NCBI GenBank assembly: GCA_012103255.1
Contig: WLXD01000001.1
Coordinates: 1,377,501 to 1,441,500 of the forward strand
From: Acidobacteriota bacterium
GTDB taxonomy: Bacteria; Acidobacteriota; UBA890; WLXD01
Length of the DNA: 64,000 nt
Direction of reading: 5' to 3'
Each line of letters begins with the position of its first letter. Positions within the stretch are counted from its first letter, which is position 1. The notes under the pieces were generated by a model. The model worked only from the letters and a program-made list of their open reading frames with translations, did not search any database and was not told the origin of the DNA. A program made the position numbers and the translations under genes. Shown piece after piece: positions 1 to 10,187 of this stretch.

Positions 1-826
1 CGAGACCCGCAGTGGCTGGTATCCGGCCGGTTGCGACAAGGACGCGATCCGCCAGGATCGGATCACCGTCGGTCAGCTCCACTGAGCACTTGTCGCCTTC
101 CACATGGGCGCTCTTCACGAAGGTGCTGAGCCTGAAAGCCATGCCCTGCTTTCTGAACGCGCGCTGGGCCAGCGCTGCCAACTCGTCGTCCATGCCAGGC
201 AAGACGCGGTCGAGCGCTTCCAGGTAGATGACCTCGCTGCCGAGGCGGTTCCAGACGGAACCGAGTTCGAGTCCGATGTAGCCGGCCCCGATCACCACGA
301 GGCGTGATGGCACCTCGTCCCAGCTGAGCGCTGCGGTGCTGTTGCCGATCCGGTCGCCATCTTCCTCGACATTCGCGAGCGACGCCGGGCGGCTCCCAGT
401 GGCAATAATCACGTTGGCTGCTTCGACTACGCGTTCGGCGTCGGCGGTATCGACAACTACCGTTCCGGGTGCGCTCAGCCGTCCGCGAATCGCGGTGACG
501 TTGTTCTTCTTGAACAGGAAGTCGATGCCGCCGGTGAGCGCGTCGACGATGCCTTCCTTGCGCGCCATCATCTTGTCGAGATCGAGCGAAACGTCGCCTA
601 CCACGATCCCGTGGTCACCCAACGCTCCGCGGGTTTCAGCATAGCGTTCGCTCGATTCGAGCAGCGCCTTGCTCGGAATACACCCCACTCGGAGGCAGGT
701 GCCGCCGAGCTTCGCGTTGTCATCGATGCAGGCCACCCGGAGGCCGAGCTGCGAGGCGCGGATCGCGGCCACGTAGCCGCCGGGGCCGCCGCCTACGACT
801 GCGAGGTCGAACTTCTCGTTAGCCAT
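1..826 (-). CDS. lpdA: Dihydrolipoyl dehydrogenase (E3), partial at window edge
   Basis: Flavoprotein E3 that reoxidises dihydrolipoyl groups of 2-oxo acid dehydrogenase complexes with NAD. About 275 N-terminal residues are visible; the rest lies left of the window. The ATG at 826 begins MANEKFDLAVVGGGPGGY, the FAD-binding GxGxxG fold. The redox-active cysteine pair sits in GGTCLRVGCIPSKALL (C44 and C49). Near the window edge DRVLVATGR matches the second conserved FAD-contact segment. It follows odhB by 18 bases on the same strand, so it is almost certainly the E3 of the 2-oxoglutarate dehydrogenase operon. The full gene would be about 470 codons. Confidence 0.95.
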   Translation of the reverse strand, partial: MANEKFDLAVVGGGPGGYVAAIRASQLGLRVACIDDNAKLGGTCLRVGCIPSKALLESSERYAETRGALGDHGIVVGDVSLDLDKMMARKEGIVDALTGGIDFLFKKNNVTAIRGRLSAPGTVVVDTADAERVVEAANVIIATGSRPASLANVEEDGDRIGNSTAALSWDEVPSRLVVIGAGYIGLELGSVWNRLGSEVIYLEALDRVLPGMDDELAALAQRAFRKQGMAFRLSTFVKSAHVEGDKCSVELTDGDPILADRVLVATGRIPATAGL

Positions 827-844
827 CGTTGTTTGTCCGGCGTC

Positions 845-2110
845 CTAGATCTCGAGCAGCAAGCGCGCCGGATCTTCGAGGACGTCCTTGATCGTGCGGA
901 GGAAAGTCACGGCCTCGCGACCGTCAATGATGCGATGGTCGTACGTCAGCGCGACGTACATCATCGGGCGGATAACGACATCGCCGTTGATGGCCACCGG
1001 TCGATCCTGGATCGTGTGCATTCCCAGGATGCCGCTTTGCGGCGGGTTCACGATGGGCGTCGAGAGTAGCGACCCGTAGACACCGCCGTTGCTGATCGTG
1101 AAGGTGCCGCCAGCGAGCTCGTCTGGTTCGATCTGATTCGCCTGCGCGCGCGCTCCGAGATCCGCGATTGACGTTTCGATCTCGGCGAAGTTCTTCGACT
1201 CCGCGTTGCGCAGCACAGGCACGACGAGACCCTTGCCTCCGCCGATGGCAATGCCAATATCGTAGTAGTCGCGGTAGACGACTTCCGTGCCTCGGACCTC
1301 TGCGTTCACCGCGGGGAAGCGTCGCAGCGCTTCGACCGATGCCTTGACGAAAAAGGACATGAAGCCAAGCCGGGCCCCGTGTTGCTTTTCGAACTGTTCC
1401 TTGTACTTGGCGCGCAGCTCTTTCACCGGCGCCATGTCGACCTCATTGAACGTCGTGAGCAGCGCCGCATTCTGCTGGGCTTCCACGAGTCGATTGGCGA
1501 TCGTCCGACGGATCATGCTCATCGGCCGAACTTCTTCGCCGCGTTCCGGTGGTGTGGCGGCAGCCGGCGCGTTCGCCGCTTCTGTCGCGGCAGGCTCGGT
1601 AGTAGCTTCGGCGGCAGGTTCAGCGGCAGGAGCCGGCGCCGCGGTCTCTTCCAGGGCTTCGCGCGCCGCGGCCCTCGCGTCACGCGACTGCATGAAGCGT
1701 TCAACGTCTTCTTTCAGGAGTCGGCCGCCCGGCCCGGAGGTTTCGACCTCGGATGCGTCGATGCCGTGTTCCGCCAGCAGTCGCGCCGCAGCCGGCATGA
1801 TCACGGGCTCGTCCAGCGTTGCCGCGGGCGCTTCCTCGCGCGCCTCCATCGGGACGGTGGTCGGAGCCTCTCCCGAACCCTCGCCGAGTTGCGCGATCGC
1901 GTCGCCCACTTCCGCGAACGCTCCTTCGGCCACGAGAATCTTGAGTACTCCGGCCTCAGGGGCAGGCACCACCACCGACGCTTTCTCGGTCTCGATCTCC
2001 ACGAGATCTTCGTCGCGGGCGACGGTGTCTCCGTCTGCCTTCAGCCAGCGGCCGATCTGTACCTCGGTGATCGATTCACCGACTTCCGGGACCGTGAGTT
2101 CTACGCTCAT
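845..2110 (-). CDS. odhB: Dihydrolipoyllysine succinyltransferase, E2 of 2-oxoglutarate dehydrogenase
   Basis: Transfers the succinyl group from E1 to CoA in the TCA cycle. Order of domains: lipoyl domain at residues 1-76 with the lipoylated lysine in EIETEKASV (K43); an Ala/Pro/Glu linker; the E1/E3-binding domain around residues 102-140 ([11 protein letters not shown]); a second low-complexity Ala/Pro/Glu linker; and the C-terminal catalytic acyltransferase domain with DHRIIDG near residue 391. I chose the ATG at 2110 because [13 protein letters not shown] is the classical E2 start and GGAAG lies 8 bases upstream. An in-frame start at 2164 would add 18 unlikely residues and overlap odhA. 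Length of 421 residues is normal. A single lipoyl domain and odhA next door favour succinyl- over acetyltransferase. Confidence 0.93.
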   Translation of the reverse strand: MSVELTVPEVGESITEVQIGRWLKADGDTVARDEDLVEIETEKASVVVPAPEAGVLKILVAEGAFAEVGDAIAQLGEGSGEAPTTVPMEAREEAPAATLDEPVIMPAAARLLAEHGIDASEVETSGPGGRLLKEDVERFMQSRDARAAAREALEETAAPAPAAEPAAEATTEPAATEAANAPAAATPPERGEEVRPMSMIRRTIANRLVEAQQNAALLTTFNEVDMAPVKELRAKYKEQFEKQHGARLGFMSFFVKASVEALRRFPAVNAEVRGTEVVYRDYYDIGIAIGGGKGLVVPVLRNAESKNFAEIETSIADLGARAQANQIEPDELAGGTFTISNGGVYGSLLSTPIVNPPQSGILGMHTIQDRPVAINGDVVIRPMMYVALTYDHRIIDGREAVTFLRTIKDVLEDPARLLLEI

Positions 2111-2144
2111 CGAACGTCTTCCATTGGAGCCGGCAACCGCCGGC

Positions 2145-4922
2145 TCAGTCTGCGAATGCGGCATCGAGCAGTTGCGCCTGCTCGCGCCGATGCGTCGTGA
2201 GCGAGCCGGTGGCCGGGCTGGCCGAGACGGCTCGCGTGAGTCCCTGCAGCGGTTCGCCGAGGCTGCGACGCTGCGACTTCAGCTTCATGTAGTGCCAGAA
2301 CCCCATGTTGCGGGGCTCCTCCTGTACCCAGATCAGTGGTGTGTCCGAAGCGTACGCGTTCAGCACCGCCCGAAGCTCCTCGACGGGGTAGGGCGCCAGC
2401 TGTTCAACACGGACTATGGCCACGTCGTCAGCGCCTAGTTCTTCGCGGCGCGCCCGGAGCTCCCAGTAGATCTTGCCGGTGCACAGGAGCACGCGACGCG
2501 TGGGAGCGTCGTCCGGGCGATCGTCAGCGATGACCTTGCGGAACGTTCCGCGCGCAACGTCGTCCAGCGATGAGACGGCCTGCGGGTGACGCAGCAGACT
2601 CTTTGGTGTGAGGACGAAGAGCGGCTTGCACCAGCGTCGCAGACCCTGGCGTCGCAACAGGTGGAAGTGTTGCGCCGGGTTCGACGGATAGGCGACCTGA
2701 ATATTGCGATCTGTCGAGAGCTGCAGGATGCGCTCCGGGCGGGCGCTGGAGTGTTCCGGCCCCTGGCCCTCATAGCCGTGCGGCAGCAGCATGACCAGAC
2801 CTGAGAGCCGATTCCATTTTTCCTCGGCTGAGGCGATGAACTGATCGACGATGACCTGCGCCGTGTTCCAGAAGTCGCCGAACTGAGCTTCCCAGGCCAC
2901 GAACGCGTCCGGGTAGTCGAGCGAATAGCCGTACTCGAAGCCGAGAACCCCCGCCTCCGAGAGCGGCGAGTTGCAGATCATCACCTGCCCCTGGTCCTCC
3001 GCGAGCGCCGTGAGTGGAGTGTGTGACTCACCGGTGTTCACGTCGTGGAGCACGGCGTGACGGTGGCTAAACGTGCCGCGCTCCGCATCCTGACCGGTCA
3101 ACCGGATCGGCTTGCCGCCGATGGCCAGCGATGCATAGGCGAGGGCTTCGGCGGCGCCGTAGTCGAGGGGCCGTTCGCCGCGCGCCATCGCGCGACGTTG
3201 ATCGAGCCATCGGACGAGCTTCCGATGCGGCTCGAATCCCTCCGGGACGTCGCTGAGGCGCAGGAGCAGGTCGGTCTGTGTCTCGTTGGTGAGCGACGTT
3301 TCTGGTGTGTCGTCGTCAGGCTCCGACCCGCCGATCTTCTCGGCCCACATCTGTTCGAACTGGCTGTAGTCCGAGACGAATTCTTCTGTCCGGGTCGCGT
3401 CGAACTCCCGGTCGAGCCTGTCGCGTCGCTGTTGCGACAGCGCCTCGGCGAAGCGCTCGTCGATGCCCGCGACTCCTGACAGTCGTTCCAGGTAGGAATG
3501 CCGAACGGAACGTCGCGCATCTACCGCTGTGTACATCTTGGGCTGGGTGAAACGCGGTTCGTCGCCCTCGTTGTGCCCGAGCCGCCGGTAGCAGTACATG
3601 TCGATCACCACGTCGCGCCGGAACCGGGTACGGAACTCCATCGCCACATCGACCACCTGCGCGACGGCTTCAGGATCCTCGCCGTTCACGTGGAAGATCG
3701 GAACTTGCAGCATCTTGGCGACATCGCTGGCGTACGTCGTGGACCGGCCCTGCTCAGGCTCGGTGGTGAACCCGATCTGGTTGTTCACGATTACGTGCAG
3801 CGTGCCGCCCGTGGCGTAGCCTGGTAGCTGGCTCAGATTGAGCGTTTCCTGGACGACGCCTTCGCCCGCGAACGCAGACTCGCCGTGGATTAGCACGGTC
3901 ATGCCGAGTTCGTGATTCTCGTCGCCGAAACGGTCCTGCTTCGCGCGCATCCTGCCGATAGCTACTGGGTTCACGAACTCCAGGTGCGAGGGGTTGAAGC
4001 ACAGCGACAGGTGAATGTCGCGTCCCGACTGGCAGGTCCAGGTGCCCGAATAGCCCAGGTGGTAGCGGACGTCGTCGACGTACTTCTCTTCGCCCTCGAT
4101 CGCGGAATCGTCGAACTCGAGAAAGATGTTCTTTTCGCGTTTGCCGAGGATGTTCGCCAGAACGTTGAGCCGGCCACGGTGTGCCATTCCCATCACGATC
4201 TCGCGCACCCCACCGTCGCCGGCGCGTTCGAACGCGAGATCCAGCAGGGGGATCAGGCTCTCGGCGCCTTCGAGAGAGAACGTCTTGGCCCCGACGAATT
4301 TGCGGCGAGTGAAATCTTCGAAAATCTCGGCATCCGTGAGGCGCGTCAGAATCCGTACCTGTTGTTCCCAGGACAGGTCGATTCGATTGCGCGAAACCTC
4401 CATGCGCTCCTGCAGCCAGATGCGCATCTCGCGGTCGTCGATGTGCATGAACTGGGCGCCGATGCTGCGGCAATACGTCTCGCGCAAGTGATCGACGATG
4501 TCGCGGAGCGAGCGGCGGTTCGGCCCCGGGATCGATTTGGTCGAGAGTTGCTGATCCAGGTCGTCGGCGCTCAGGCCCCACGTCTCGAGTTCGAGTTCGG
4601 GGTTGCCGGGTCGCGGTCGCTCCAGCGGATCGATCGACGCCGCCAGATGCCCGCGCACTCGGTAGCCGCGAATCAGCTGATCAACCTTGTCCTGCAGCCG
4701 AGTGGCGGCGAGCGCATCGGAGGCGTTCACCTCAGCGGGCAGGCTCACGTGTCCGTTCGAGGCGCCGGCCACGCGAATCGGCGCAGCGACAGGTCGCCAG
4801 TCGGACGGCGGGGTCGGGTCGTTCGAGTCGAAGTACTCGCGCCATTTCGGATCGACCGAATTCGGGTCGCGCCGATACGCGGCGTACAGGCTTTCGACGT
4901 ACGCGAGGCTGTCGGAGTTCAT
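2145..4922 (-). CDS. odhA: 2-oxoglutarate dehydrogenase E1 component
   Basis: Thiamine-diphosphate enzyme that decarboxylates 2-oxoglutarate and succinylates the E2 lipoyl arm. The N-terminus [20 protein letters not shown] and the following KWREYF are typical of the E1 tail that docks on E2. Further on, [18 protein letters not shown] and [16 protein letters not shown] are strongly conserved E1o motifs, and [17 protein letters not shown] lies in the transketolase-like half. I prefer the ATG at 4922, giving 925 residues; an in-frame start at 5006 would add 28 residues unlike the family. The stop is 34 bases before odhB, so E1, E2 and E3 form one operon. There is no clear ribosome binding site at 4922. 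Confidence 0.95.
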   Translation of the reverse strand: MNSDSLAYVESLYAAYRRDPNSVDPKWREYFDSNDPTPPSDWRPVAAPIRVAGASNGHVSLPAEVNASDALAATRLQDKVDQLIRGYRVRGHLAASIDPLERPRPGNPELELETWGLSADDLDQQLSTKSIPGPNRRSLRDIVDHLRETYCRSIGAQFMHIDDREMRIWLQERMEVSRNRIDLSWEQQVRILTRLTDAEIFEDFTRRKFVGAKTFSLEGAESLIPLLDLAFERAGDGGVREIVMGMAHRGRLNVLANILGKREKNIFLEFDDSAIEGEEKYVDDVRYHLGYSGTWTCQSGRDIHLSLCFNPSHLEFVNPVAIGRMRAKQDRFGDENHELGMTVLIHGESAFAGEGVVQETLNLSQLPGYATGGTLHVIVNNQIGFTTEPEQGRSTTYASDVAKMLQVPIFHVNGEDPEAVAQVVDVAMEFRTRFRRDVVIDMYCYRRLGHNEGDEPRFTQPKMYTAVDARRSVRHSYLERLSGVAGIDERFAEALSQQRRDRLDREFDATRTEEFVSDYSQFEQMWAEKIGGSEPDDDTPETSLTNETQTDLLLRLSDVPEGFEPHRKLVRWLDQRRAMARGERPLDYGAAEALAYASLAIGGKPIRLTGQDAERGTFSHRHAVLHDVNTGESHTPLTALAEDQGQVMICNSPLSEAGVLGFEYGYSLDYPDAFVAWEAQFGDFWNTAQVIVDQFIASAEEKWNRLSGLVMLLPHGYEGQGPEHSSARPERILQLSTDRNIQVAYPSNPAQHFHLLRRQGLRRWCKPLFVLTPKSLLRHPQAVSSLDDVARGTFRKVIADDRPDDAPTRRVLLCTGKIYWELRARREELGADDVAIVRVEQLAPYPVEELRAVLNAYASDTPLIWVQEEPRNMGFWHYMKLKSQRRSLGEPLQGLTRAVSASPATGSLTTHRREQAQLLDAAFAD

Positions 4923-5058
4923 TGAGGGCCAGGGCGGAGCATCCTGGAGCCGCGACGCGGGAGAGGCGCGGCCGGCGATGCACTTTGGTGCAGTCGATGA
5001 GTGCATAGGCTACAACGAAAACACGCACATCGATGGTCATCGATGCCGAGATTCGGCG

Positions 5059-6852
5059 TTAGTTCCGGCGCGCCATGCGGTCGTGGATCCAGGTCAGAGC
5101 CTGGTCAACGGCGGTTTGCAGGACGGTGGCTACCTCGGCGGCATCATCTACGTCGCCGACCACGAGTTGCAGTTCCTCTTCCTTGCGCTCACCGACGTCT
5201 ACGAGCTGTAGACGAAGGTCCATTCGCCGCGGCTCCGAAACCTGAAGTTCGCGTAGCTCCATCCGCACGAGGAAGTCGATTGCGCTTCGGTACGGGGCGA
5301 CGGTCACGGTCGGGTCCTGCTCGAAGGCGTGGCCCATCGAGCGCCAGATCGGCCGCAGTGTGAGCTGGGCCTCGAGATCTGGTGCCAGAGGCTTCGGCAG
5401 ACCGAGTCGCGGACCTCGCAGGAGCGCCTCTCGGCCCTGAGGCTCGACGGAGCCTTTCTCCAGTTCACTAAGGAAGCGACGTGCATCGCCGCCGACTCGC
5501 CTCAGCCGCAGCGCGTGGGTCCAGGCCGCCGATGGATCGTTGAGCCGCAGCGCCAGGCCCGCCAGTCGGCTCCGGGCCGCGGGAGTGCCCGGACTCAGCC
5601 ACAGGGCTCGTTCCATGGCGGCGCGTGCCGGTCCGAGTCGTCCCAGTCTTTCGAGCAGTACCCCGCGGCCGAAGGCCGGGACGGCAAGATCCGGCGCCAG
5701 CTGGCTTGCCACGTCGAGCATGGCGAGTGTTTCTTCGGGGGCGCTGCCTTGCAGCTCGGTAGCGCGGCGTAGGGCACCGCGAACAGCACGATAGTCGGTG
5801 TTGGTGCGATACACGCCCGGCTGAGTTACCACCTGATGGTCCGCGTCGATCTCGACCCGGACGCCGTGCCAACCCTCCTCGACGGGCTGCGGGGTTCGGT
5901 ACCCAAGCACGTAATAGCCGCGGAGCAGGGCGAGCACGTCCTCGTAGCCGTCTTCGATATCGCGCTGGCTCACCAGTTGGCCGCCGGATACTCGCGAGAT
6001 CTCGGCGAGCTGATCTTGAAGCGACTCGCCGTAGTCCGCGTCGGCTCGGTAGGCCTGGAGGCTCAGGTATCGGCTGCGTCGCGGACGGTCGCCGGCCATA
6101 CCCACGGCTACTGAGAAAACAGGTCGTCCCGCTTCGTGACTGGCCAGGAGGACGTCGGCGTATTGGAGCTCGGATCCGGTGTCCTCGCCGTCACTCAGTA
6201 CTACGATGGCGGCCCGGCGCTGATTGACATCATCCGCGCCCAGCGGGAATCCGCAGCCACGACCTGTGCCCTGGGGCGGCTCGATGAAGCTGTAGTCGGG
6301 CGCCCGCGCATCGAGTGCTGCGTGGGCGTCGCGCAGCGCGTCGTAGAGCCTGGTGGACCAACCGTACGGATAAGAGTTGACCAGGTCGTGAATTGCCGGG
6401 TCGTCCGCGGCTCCCCAGACTCCAGGCCCCACGGCGCTCTGGAAGGGCAACAGGTAGACGCAGTCATCTGGTCCGAGGGAGTCGAGGAACTGCTCGGCGG
6501 CCTCGCGGGGCTTCGGGTCGGGCCACTCCGCATCCACGCTTGCGCTGAAGTCGATAACGATGGCGAGGTCGAGCGGAATGTCGGACGGCGCGAGTACCAC
6601 ATCGAGGTCGAGTTCAGCGCCGTCCTCGAACACGCGGAAGTCCTCGCGCTCGAGGCCCGCTACCGGCTGGCCGGCCTCATCGAGAACGGCCACCTTGATC
6701 CGAGTGATATCCACGCCTGAGCGGAAGATGGGGCGTTGATCCTGCGCGGCCGCCCCCAATCCGATGGTCGCCGCGAGCGCCGCACACGCAAGTTGCGCGG
6801 CGCCGCGGCGCCGCTGTGCATGGTGTTGCTTCGTAGTCGGTCCGCCGTGCAT
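5059..6852 (-). CDS. Secreted VWFA-domain protein of the acidobacterial type with TPR-like tail
   Basis: The N-terminus has a hydrophobic signal segment ending near AAAQDQRP. It is followed by a small beta domain (FRSGVDITRIKVAVLDEAGQ, then LEREDFRVFEDG), which is the signature of the VWFA-related family abundant in Acidobacteria. A von Willebrand A domain follows with the metal-binding DFSAS (DxSxS) motif. The C-terminal third has helical repeats that read like TPRs. I chose the ATG at 6852, giving 597 residues, because CATACT lies exactly 6 bases upstream; an in-frame ATG at 6876 is the alternative. Ligand and role are unknown; cell-surface or periplasmic protein binding is inferred from the family. 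Confidence 0.8.
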   Translation of the reverse strand: MHGGPTTKQHHAQRRRGAAQLACAALAATIGLGAAAQDQRPIFRSGVDITRIKVAVLDEAGQPVAGLEREDFRVFEDGAELDLDVVLAPSDIPLDLAIVIDFSASVDAEWPDPKPREAAEQFLDSLGPDDCVYLLPFQSAVGPGVWGAADDPAIHDLVNSYPYGWSTRLYDALRDAHAALDARAPDYSFIEPPQGTGRGCGFPLGADDVNQRRAAIVVLSDGEDTGSELQYADVLLASHEAGRPVFSVAVGMAGDRPRRSRYLSLQAYRADADYGESLQDQLAEISRVSGGQLVSQRDIEDGYEDVLALLRGYYVLGYRTPQPVEEGWHGVRVEIDADHQVVTQPGVYRTNTDYRAVRGALRRATELQGSAPEETLAMLDVASQLAPDLAVPAFGRGVLLERLGRLGPARAAMERALWLSPGTPAARSRLAGLALRLNDPSAAWTHALRLRRVGGDARRFLSELEKGSVEPQGREALLRGPRLGLPKPLAPDLEAQLTLRPIWRSMGHAFEQDPTVTVAPYRSAIDFLVRMELRELQVSEPRRMDLRLQLVDVGERKEEELQLVVGDVDDAAEVATVLQTAVDQALTWIHDRMARRN

Positions 6853-6858
6853 CGCGAC

Positions 6859-6864
6859 AGTATG
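6859..6864 (-). promoter_or_regulatory. -10-like hexamer for a leaderless start of the VWFA gene
   Basis: CATACT read on the minus strand ends 6 bases before the ATG at 6852. No Shine-Dalgarno sequence precedes that ATG and no good -35 box is seen. The spacing matches other genes in this window where transcription would begin at the A of the start codon. Confidence 0.4.
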
Positions 6865-6908
6865 CACCGCGTGCACGCGTCAGAATGCGAGGCGCGTTGC
6901 CCGAACCG

Positions 6909-8117
6909 TCATCTCGAACGCGTGGCGGCGATCACGGCGTTGAGCAGGCCGCGCAGCACCGGCGTGGTCGGGCGATCGAACAGGTTCCAGCTATTGACTA
7001 CCGCAATCAGGTCATGCTCCGGCAGCACCAGCAGGTACTGGTCGCCGAATCCCATTGCGGCCCAGACCTCGACGCCACCAGTGTCGGGACGCCACCACTG
7101 GTAGCCGTAGCCCCAGCCGGCACCGTTCACGCGGTCGACCTGACGTTCAGTTGCCTCGCGCGCCCAGCCGGCGGGCAGCAGGCGCACCGTTTCGGCAGCG
7201 CTCGTCCAGCGCCCGTCCTGCAGCATGAGCAATCCGACTTTGGCGAGATCCGTTGCGTCGAGATAGAGGCCACCTTCCGTATCGGGCAAACCGGCAGGTG
7301 TGTGTTTCCAGTAGTAGTCGGTGATGCCGAGCGGCCCGAACAGATGTTGTTCGGCGTAGTCGGCGATCGTCACGCCCGTAGCGGCGCGCACAATCGCCGA
7401 TATGAGGTGACTGCCGCCACTGTTGTAAACCCACTTGTCGCCCGGTGCGGCGTCCATCGGTTGATCGAGCGTGAACTGGACCCAGTCGTTGGATCGTTCC
7501 AGTTGGATCGTCGTGTTGGAGTCGCCTAGCGGGCGATCCTGTTCGTGCCACTCGATGCCACTGCGCATCGTGAGTAGATCCGCGAGCGTGGCCTGGTGCA
7601 GTCGGCTATCGACGGTCGACAAGTCGTATGCCTTCAGGAAATCGACCAGCGTGGCGTCGATTCCCGGTAGCTCACCGCGATGAATGGCGGCGGCGAGCAC
7701 AGTGCTTGCGATGGACTTCGTTACCGACTGCAGCGAGTGAACGCGGCGCCCCTGATACCAGGGGTGGAAGTCGGGGTGCAGGTAGTTGAAGTCGTGCAGG
7801 TCATCGTCGGAGTCGCAGCTGTCCCAGCCGCAGCCGAGGTCGTTGACGACTCCGCGACTGATGCTCTGGTAGTCGTTGTCGTAGCTCGCGTCGACCACCA
7901 GTTGGCGGTTGCGCACGATCACCAGACGGTCGACTAGTCCGTACCGTCCGTTTCGAATGGCGGCGTCGAATGCCTCGATTGGGTCGGGGTCGATTCCGAC
8001 TTCGAGCATGGTGGCGCGGGGCCAGTCCCATCCCGCAACCTGACCCGCAGCACTGGCGGACGCGAACGCCGCGCTCATGCCTGCGAGTAGCAGCGCGGCG
8101 ACGTGCCAGCGTCGCAT
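6909..8117 (-). CDS. Serine beta-lactamase-like hydrolase (class C / esterase fold), secreted
   Basis: A 402-residue protein of the beta-lactamase / D-aminopeptidase / esterase VIII family. The N-terminus has a signal peptide ending around ASAAGQ. The catalytic SxxK is S131-V-T-K134 inside HSLQSVTKSIAST, and the second catalytic tyrosine lies in VYNSGG (Y231). LLTMRSGIEWHE is the usual conserved stretch between them. Members cleave small esters, amides or peptides; the substrate cannot be read from the sequence. The start codon overlaps the last base of the LytTR gene stop, so the two are co-translated. There is no sign of a dedicated antibiotic-resistance cassette. Confidence 0.85.
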   Translation of the reverse strand: MRRWHVAALLLAGMSAAFASASAAGQVAGWDWPRATMLEVGIDPDPIEAFDAAIRNGRYGLVDRLVIVRNRQLVVDASYDNDYQSISRGVVNDLGCGWDSCDSDDDLHDFNYLHPDFHPWYQGRRVHSLQSVTKSIASTVLAAAIHRGELPGIDATLVDFLKAYDLSTVDSRLHQATLADLLTMRSGIEWHEQDRPLGDSNTTIQLERSNDWVQFTLDQPMDAAPGDKWVYNSGGSHLISAIVRAATGVTIADYAEQHLFGPLGITDYYWKHTPAGLPDTEGGLYLDATDLAKVGLLMLQDGRWTSAAETVRLLPAGWAREATERQVDRVNGAGWGYGYQWWRPDTGGVEVWAAMGFGDQYLLVLPEHDLIAVVNSWNLFDRPTTPVLRGLLNAVIAATRSR

Positions 8118-8944
8118 CAGGCTCCCGCCCTGCGGGCGAGCAAGTTCTGCAGCGGCTGCCGGCGCCGGCGTGCAACACGCAGTCGCACGTTCGACTCGAG
8201 TCGAACCTCGTAGTCGCCGCGCCCCAGCGATCGGATCTCACGAATGCGATCGATACGCACGATCGTTGAACGATGGATACGCACGAACTCGGCGGGATCG
8301 AGGGTCGCCTCGAGTTCCTTCAGGCGCTCACCCACGAGGTGCTCGCCGCCGTCGACGTGCACAGTCGAGTAGTCACCTGCCGCGGCGATCCAATCGATCG
8401 CGTCGACGTCGAGCAGTCGACGGCTCCCGTTGGTGCCGCTCACGAGCGTCGATCGATAGGACGTTTCTTGTGCCTCGGTGTCGTCCTGGGAGCGGGGGCG
8501 CAGCCAGTGTGCTGCGGCGATCAGCACCGCGCACACCGCGGTGTTCAAATGCAGCCAGCGCAGTCCGTTCGCGACAATCTGTCCCCCCACGTATTCGATC
8601 GGGATCGCGCCCGTCGCCATCATGGTCAGCGCCCATGCACCGTTCAGTACGAACGTCGTGCTCAGGGCGGCCAGTGAGTAGAACGCAAGCCGTCGCGACG
8701 AGACGCGCGGACCAAGCGGCCAGCGGCGCACCGCCGCGAAGGCCACCAGCGTGATCGGCACCCAGCAGAGCCCGGCCACCACCGGCGACTGCACCAGCGC
8801 GGCGAAGTTGCGAGGTTGACCATCCCATCCCGCGGCTAGCCACCATGTGGCAGCGGTGAATAGCCCCACACCCAACCACCCAAGTGTCAGAACGGCGACG
8901 CCGGGAATGGTCAGCGGGTTGTAGTCAGCGAGCGGCCTCGACAT
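8117..8944 (-). CDS. Membrane-anchored LytTR-family transcriptional regulator
   Basis: Four predicted membrane helices fill the first 150 residues (for example AVLTLGWLGVGLFTAATWWL). They are followed by a LytTR DNA-binding domain with GDYSTVHVDGGEHLVGERL, FVRIHRSTIVRIDRI and a basic end. LytTR domains bind direct repeats and usually sit behind receiver domains; a membrane-linked form suggests signal sensing without a separate histidine kinase. The start is uncertain: ATG codons at 8974, 8953 and 8944 are in frame and all overlap the end of the upstream gene; 8944 gives 275 residues. It lies directly before the beta-lactamase-like gene, which may be its partner. Confidence 0.82.
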   Translation of the reverse strand: MSRPLADYNPLTIPGVAVLTLGWLGVGLFTAATWWLAAGWDGQPRNFAALVQSPVVAGLCWVPITLVAFAAVRRWPLGPRVSSRRLAFYSLAALSTTFVLNGAWALTMMATGAIPIEYVGGQIVANGLRWLHLNTAVCAVLIAAAHWLRPRSQDDTEAQETSYRSTLVSGTNGSRRLLDVDAIDWIAAAGDYSTVHVDGGEHLVGERLKELEATLDPAEFVRIHRSTIVRIDRIREIRSLGRGDYEVRLESNVRLRVARRRRQPLQNLLARRAGA

Positions 8945-9970
8945 CACGGGCATCCGGGGATCGGAAGAGCCCATATTCGGTCACGGCGCGGATTTCGTCC
9001 AGGCGCCGCGTCTCGCCGGTTGCGTAGAGTTGGATGAACTCACCGCCGCCGGCGTAGCTCCGCAGCCACGCGACGGTGCCGTCCACCTCATTGCTGGCGA
9101 GCACGGTCACGTCCACGCCGCTGTCGAGACGCGATCCGGCGACCCACCAGGAGGTGAGCCCGCGTGCTCTTCCCTCTTCCGTAGGCCACGTGCCGTACTG
9201 ATCGGTGTTGTAGGCCGAGTGGTCGACATCGAGGATTGCCGCTGGTCGACTTCGATCGACCCCCGTGACCTGACCTTCTTCGTTCGACACGAAGAACCCG
9301 GGCGCGTGTCCCAGCCACACCACACGCCCTCCGTTGTCGAGGTAGCGCCGCAGCAAAGACTCGCTCTCGCCCGCGTAGGCCGAGGTCCAGCCGTCGATCG
9401 CGAAGACAACGGCACTCACGGGCGCCATCGGCAATGCGGGCGTGAAGGAACGACGCGAGCCCCTCCATGTCGAGCATCTCGTAGCCGCGCGAGGTGAAGT
9501 AGTTGGTGATCATGGCGTGAGATGGCGCCGAGCCTAGCGCCGATCGTTCCGCGACGGCCGCGTCACCGAACACGCGCAAGAGCGGCGCCGCTTCAGCGCC
9601 CAGTCGATGGGCTCGGACATAACCGTCATCCGCGCCGAAGTAGAGCATGTTGCGCCTGAGCGATGGGACTCCCGACGTCGAGTCGCCAGATTTCGCGGCC
9701 GTCGGCCGCGGCGACCCCGTATACGTGCCCGTCGGTGGAGGCGACGATCAGTCGGTCATTCCACGGCATCGGCGTGGCGCGTACGGGACCGTCCGTGGCG
9801 AAGCGCCAGGCCAGCTCTCCGAGCTGCGGCTCGGCAGGTTGCCCGGGGCTCTGCGCAGCAGCCGTGGCCTTCGACGGAAGCCCTGGCAGCGCGAGCGCGA
9901 GCACGGCGAGCCAGACGCTACCGAGAACGCGGTACGAACGGGGTGAGCGAGCGAGGCGACGGTGTCCCAT
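8925..9970 (-). pseudogene. Secreted PQQ-repeat / GATase-like protein broken by two frameshifts
   Basis: Three consecutive minus-strand frames read as one protein. The first (9970 to about 9650) has a signal peptide and a PQQ-type propeller blade with RLIVASTDGHVYGVAAADG. The second continues the propeller (MLYFGADDGYVRAHRLG) and enters a domain with MITNYFTSRGYEMLD. The third (from about 9430 to 8925) carries FAIDGWTSAYAGESE and YLDNGGRVVWLGHAPGFF, which look like a glutamine-amidotransferase-like or DUF4350-like fold. One extra base near 9650 and one extra C at 9420-9425 account for both shifts. Removing them gives about 348 residues. It could be a real pseudogene or an assembly error; the rest looks under coding constraint. 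Confidence 0.65.
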
Positions 9971-10120
9971 GGTGGCTCCAGCGAGAAGGATGGTCGAGAG
10001 TGGGGGAGCCGCGTGCTGCCATCGTCAGGGGTGTTCAGCGCCCTGGGCAAGGGGCTGCACCGCGCGGATCGGCCAACGGGCCTGCTCGATCGGTGAACGG
10101 GATCGACGAGCGGTAACTTG

Positions 10121-10168
10121 TTAATGCCTGCAATGTGGTTATTATTAATGTCTGCAATGTAGTTATTA
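10121..10168 (+). repeat. Two tandem 24-bp repeats upstream of padR
   Basis: Two adjacent 24-base units, 10121-10144 and 10145-10168, differ at only two positions. Each begins TTAATG, contains CTGCAATGT and ends GTTATTA. They end 19 bases before the TTG start of the PadR gene and are AT-rich in a GC-rich setting. A tandem operator for the adjacent PadR protein is the simplest reading, but no binding data support it. Confidence 0.6.
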
Positions 10169-10187
10169 CTCAGCGAGGAGGGCTCGA

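Noticed and set aside
1287-2438. A 383-codon plus-strand open frame
   Set aside because: Antisense to odhB and odhA; Ser/Arg/Ala-rich low-complexity translation, no start signal.
3912-4925. A 337-codon plus-strand open frame
   Set aside because: Antisense to the strongly conserved odhA.
6909-8117. Antibiotic-resistance beta-lactamase
   Set aside because: The SxxK and Tyr motifs are shared with esterases and D-aminopeptidases. Nothing in the sequence or context points to drug resistance.
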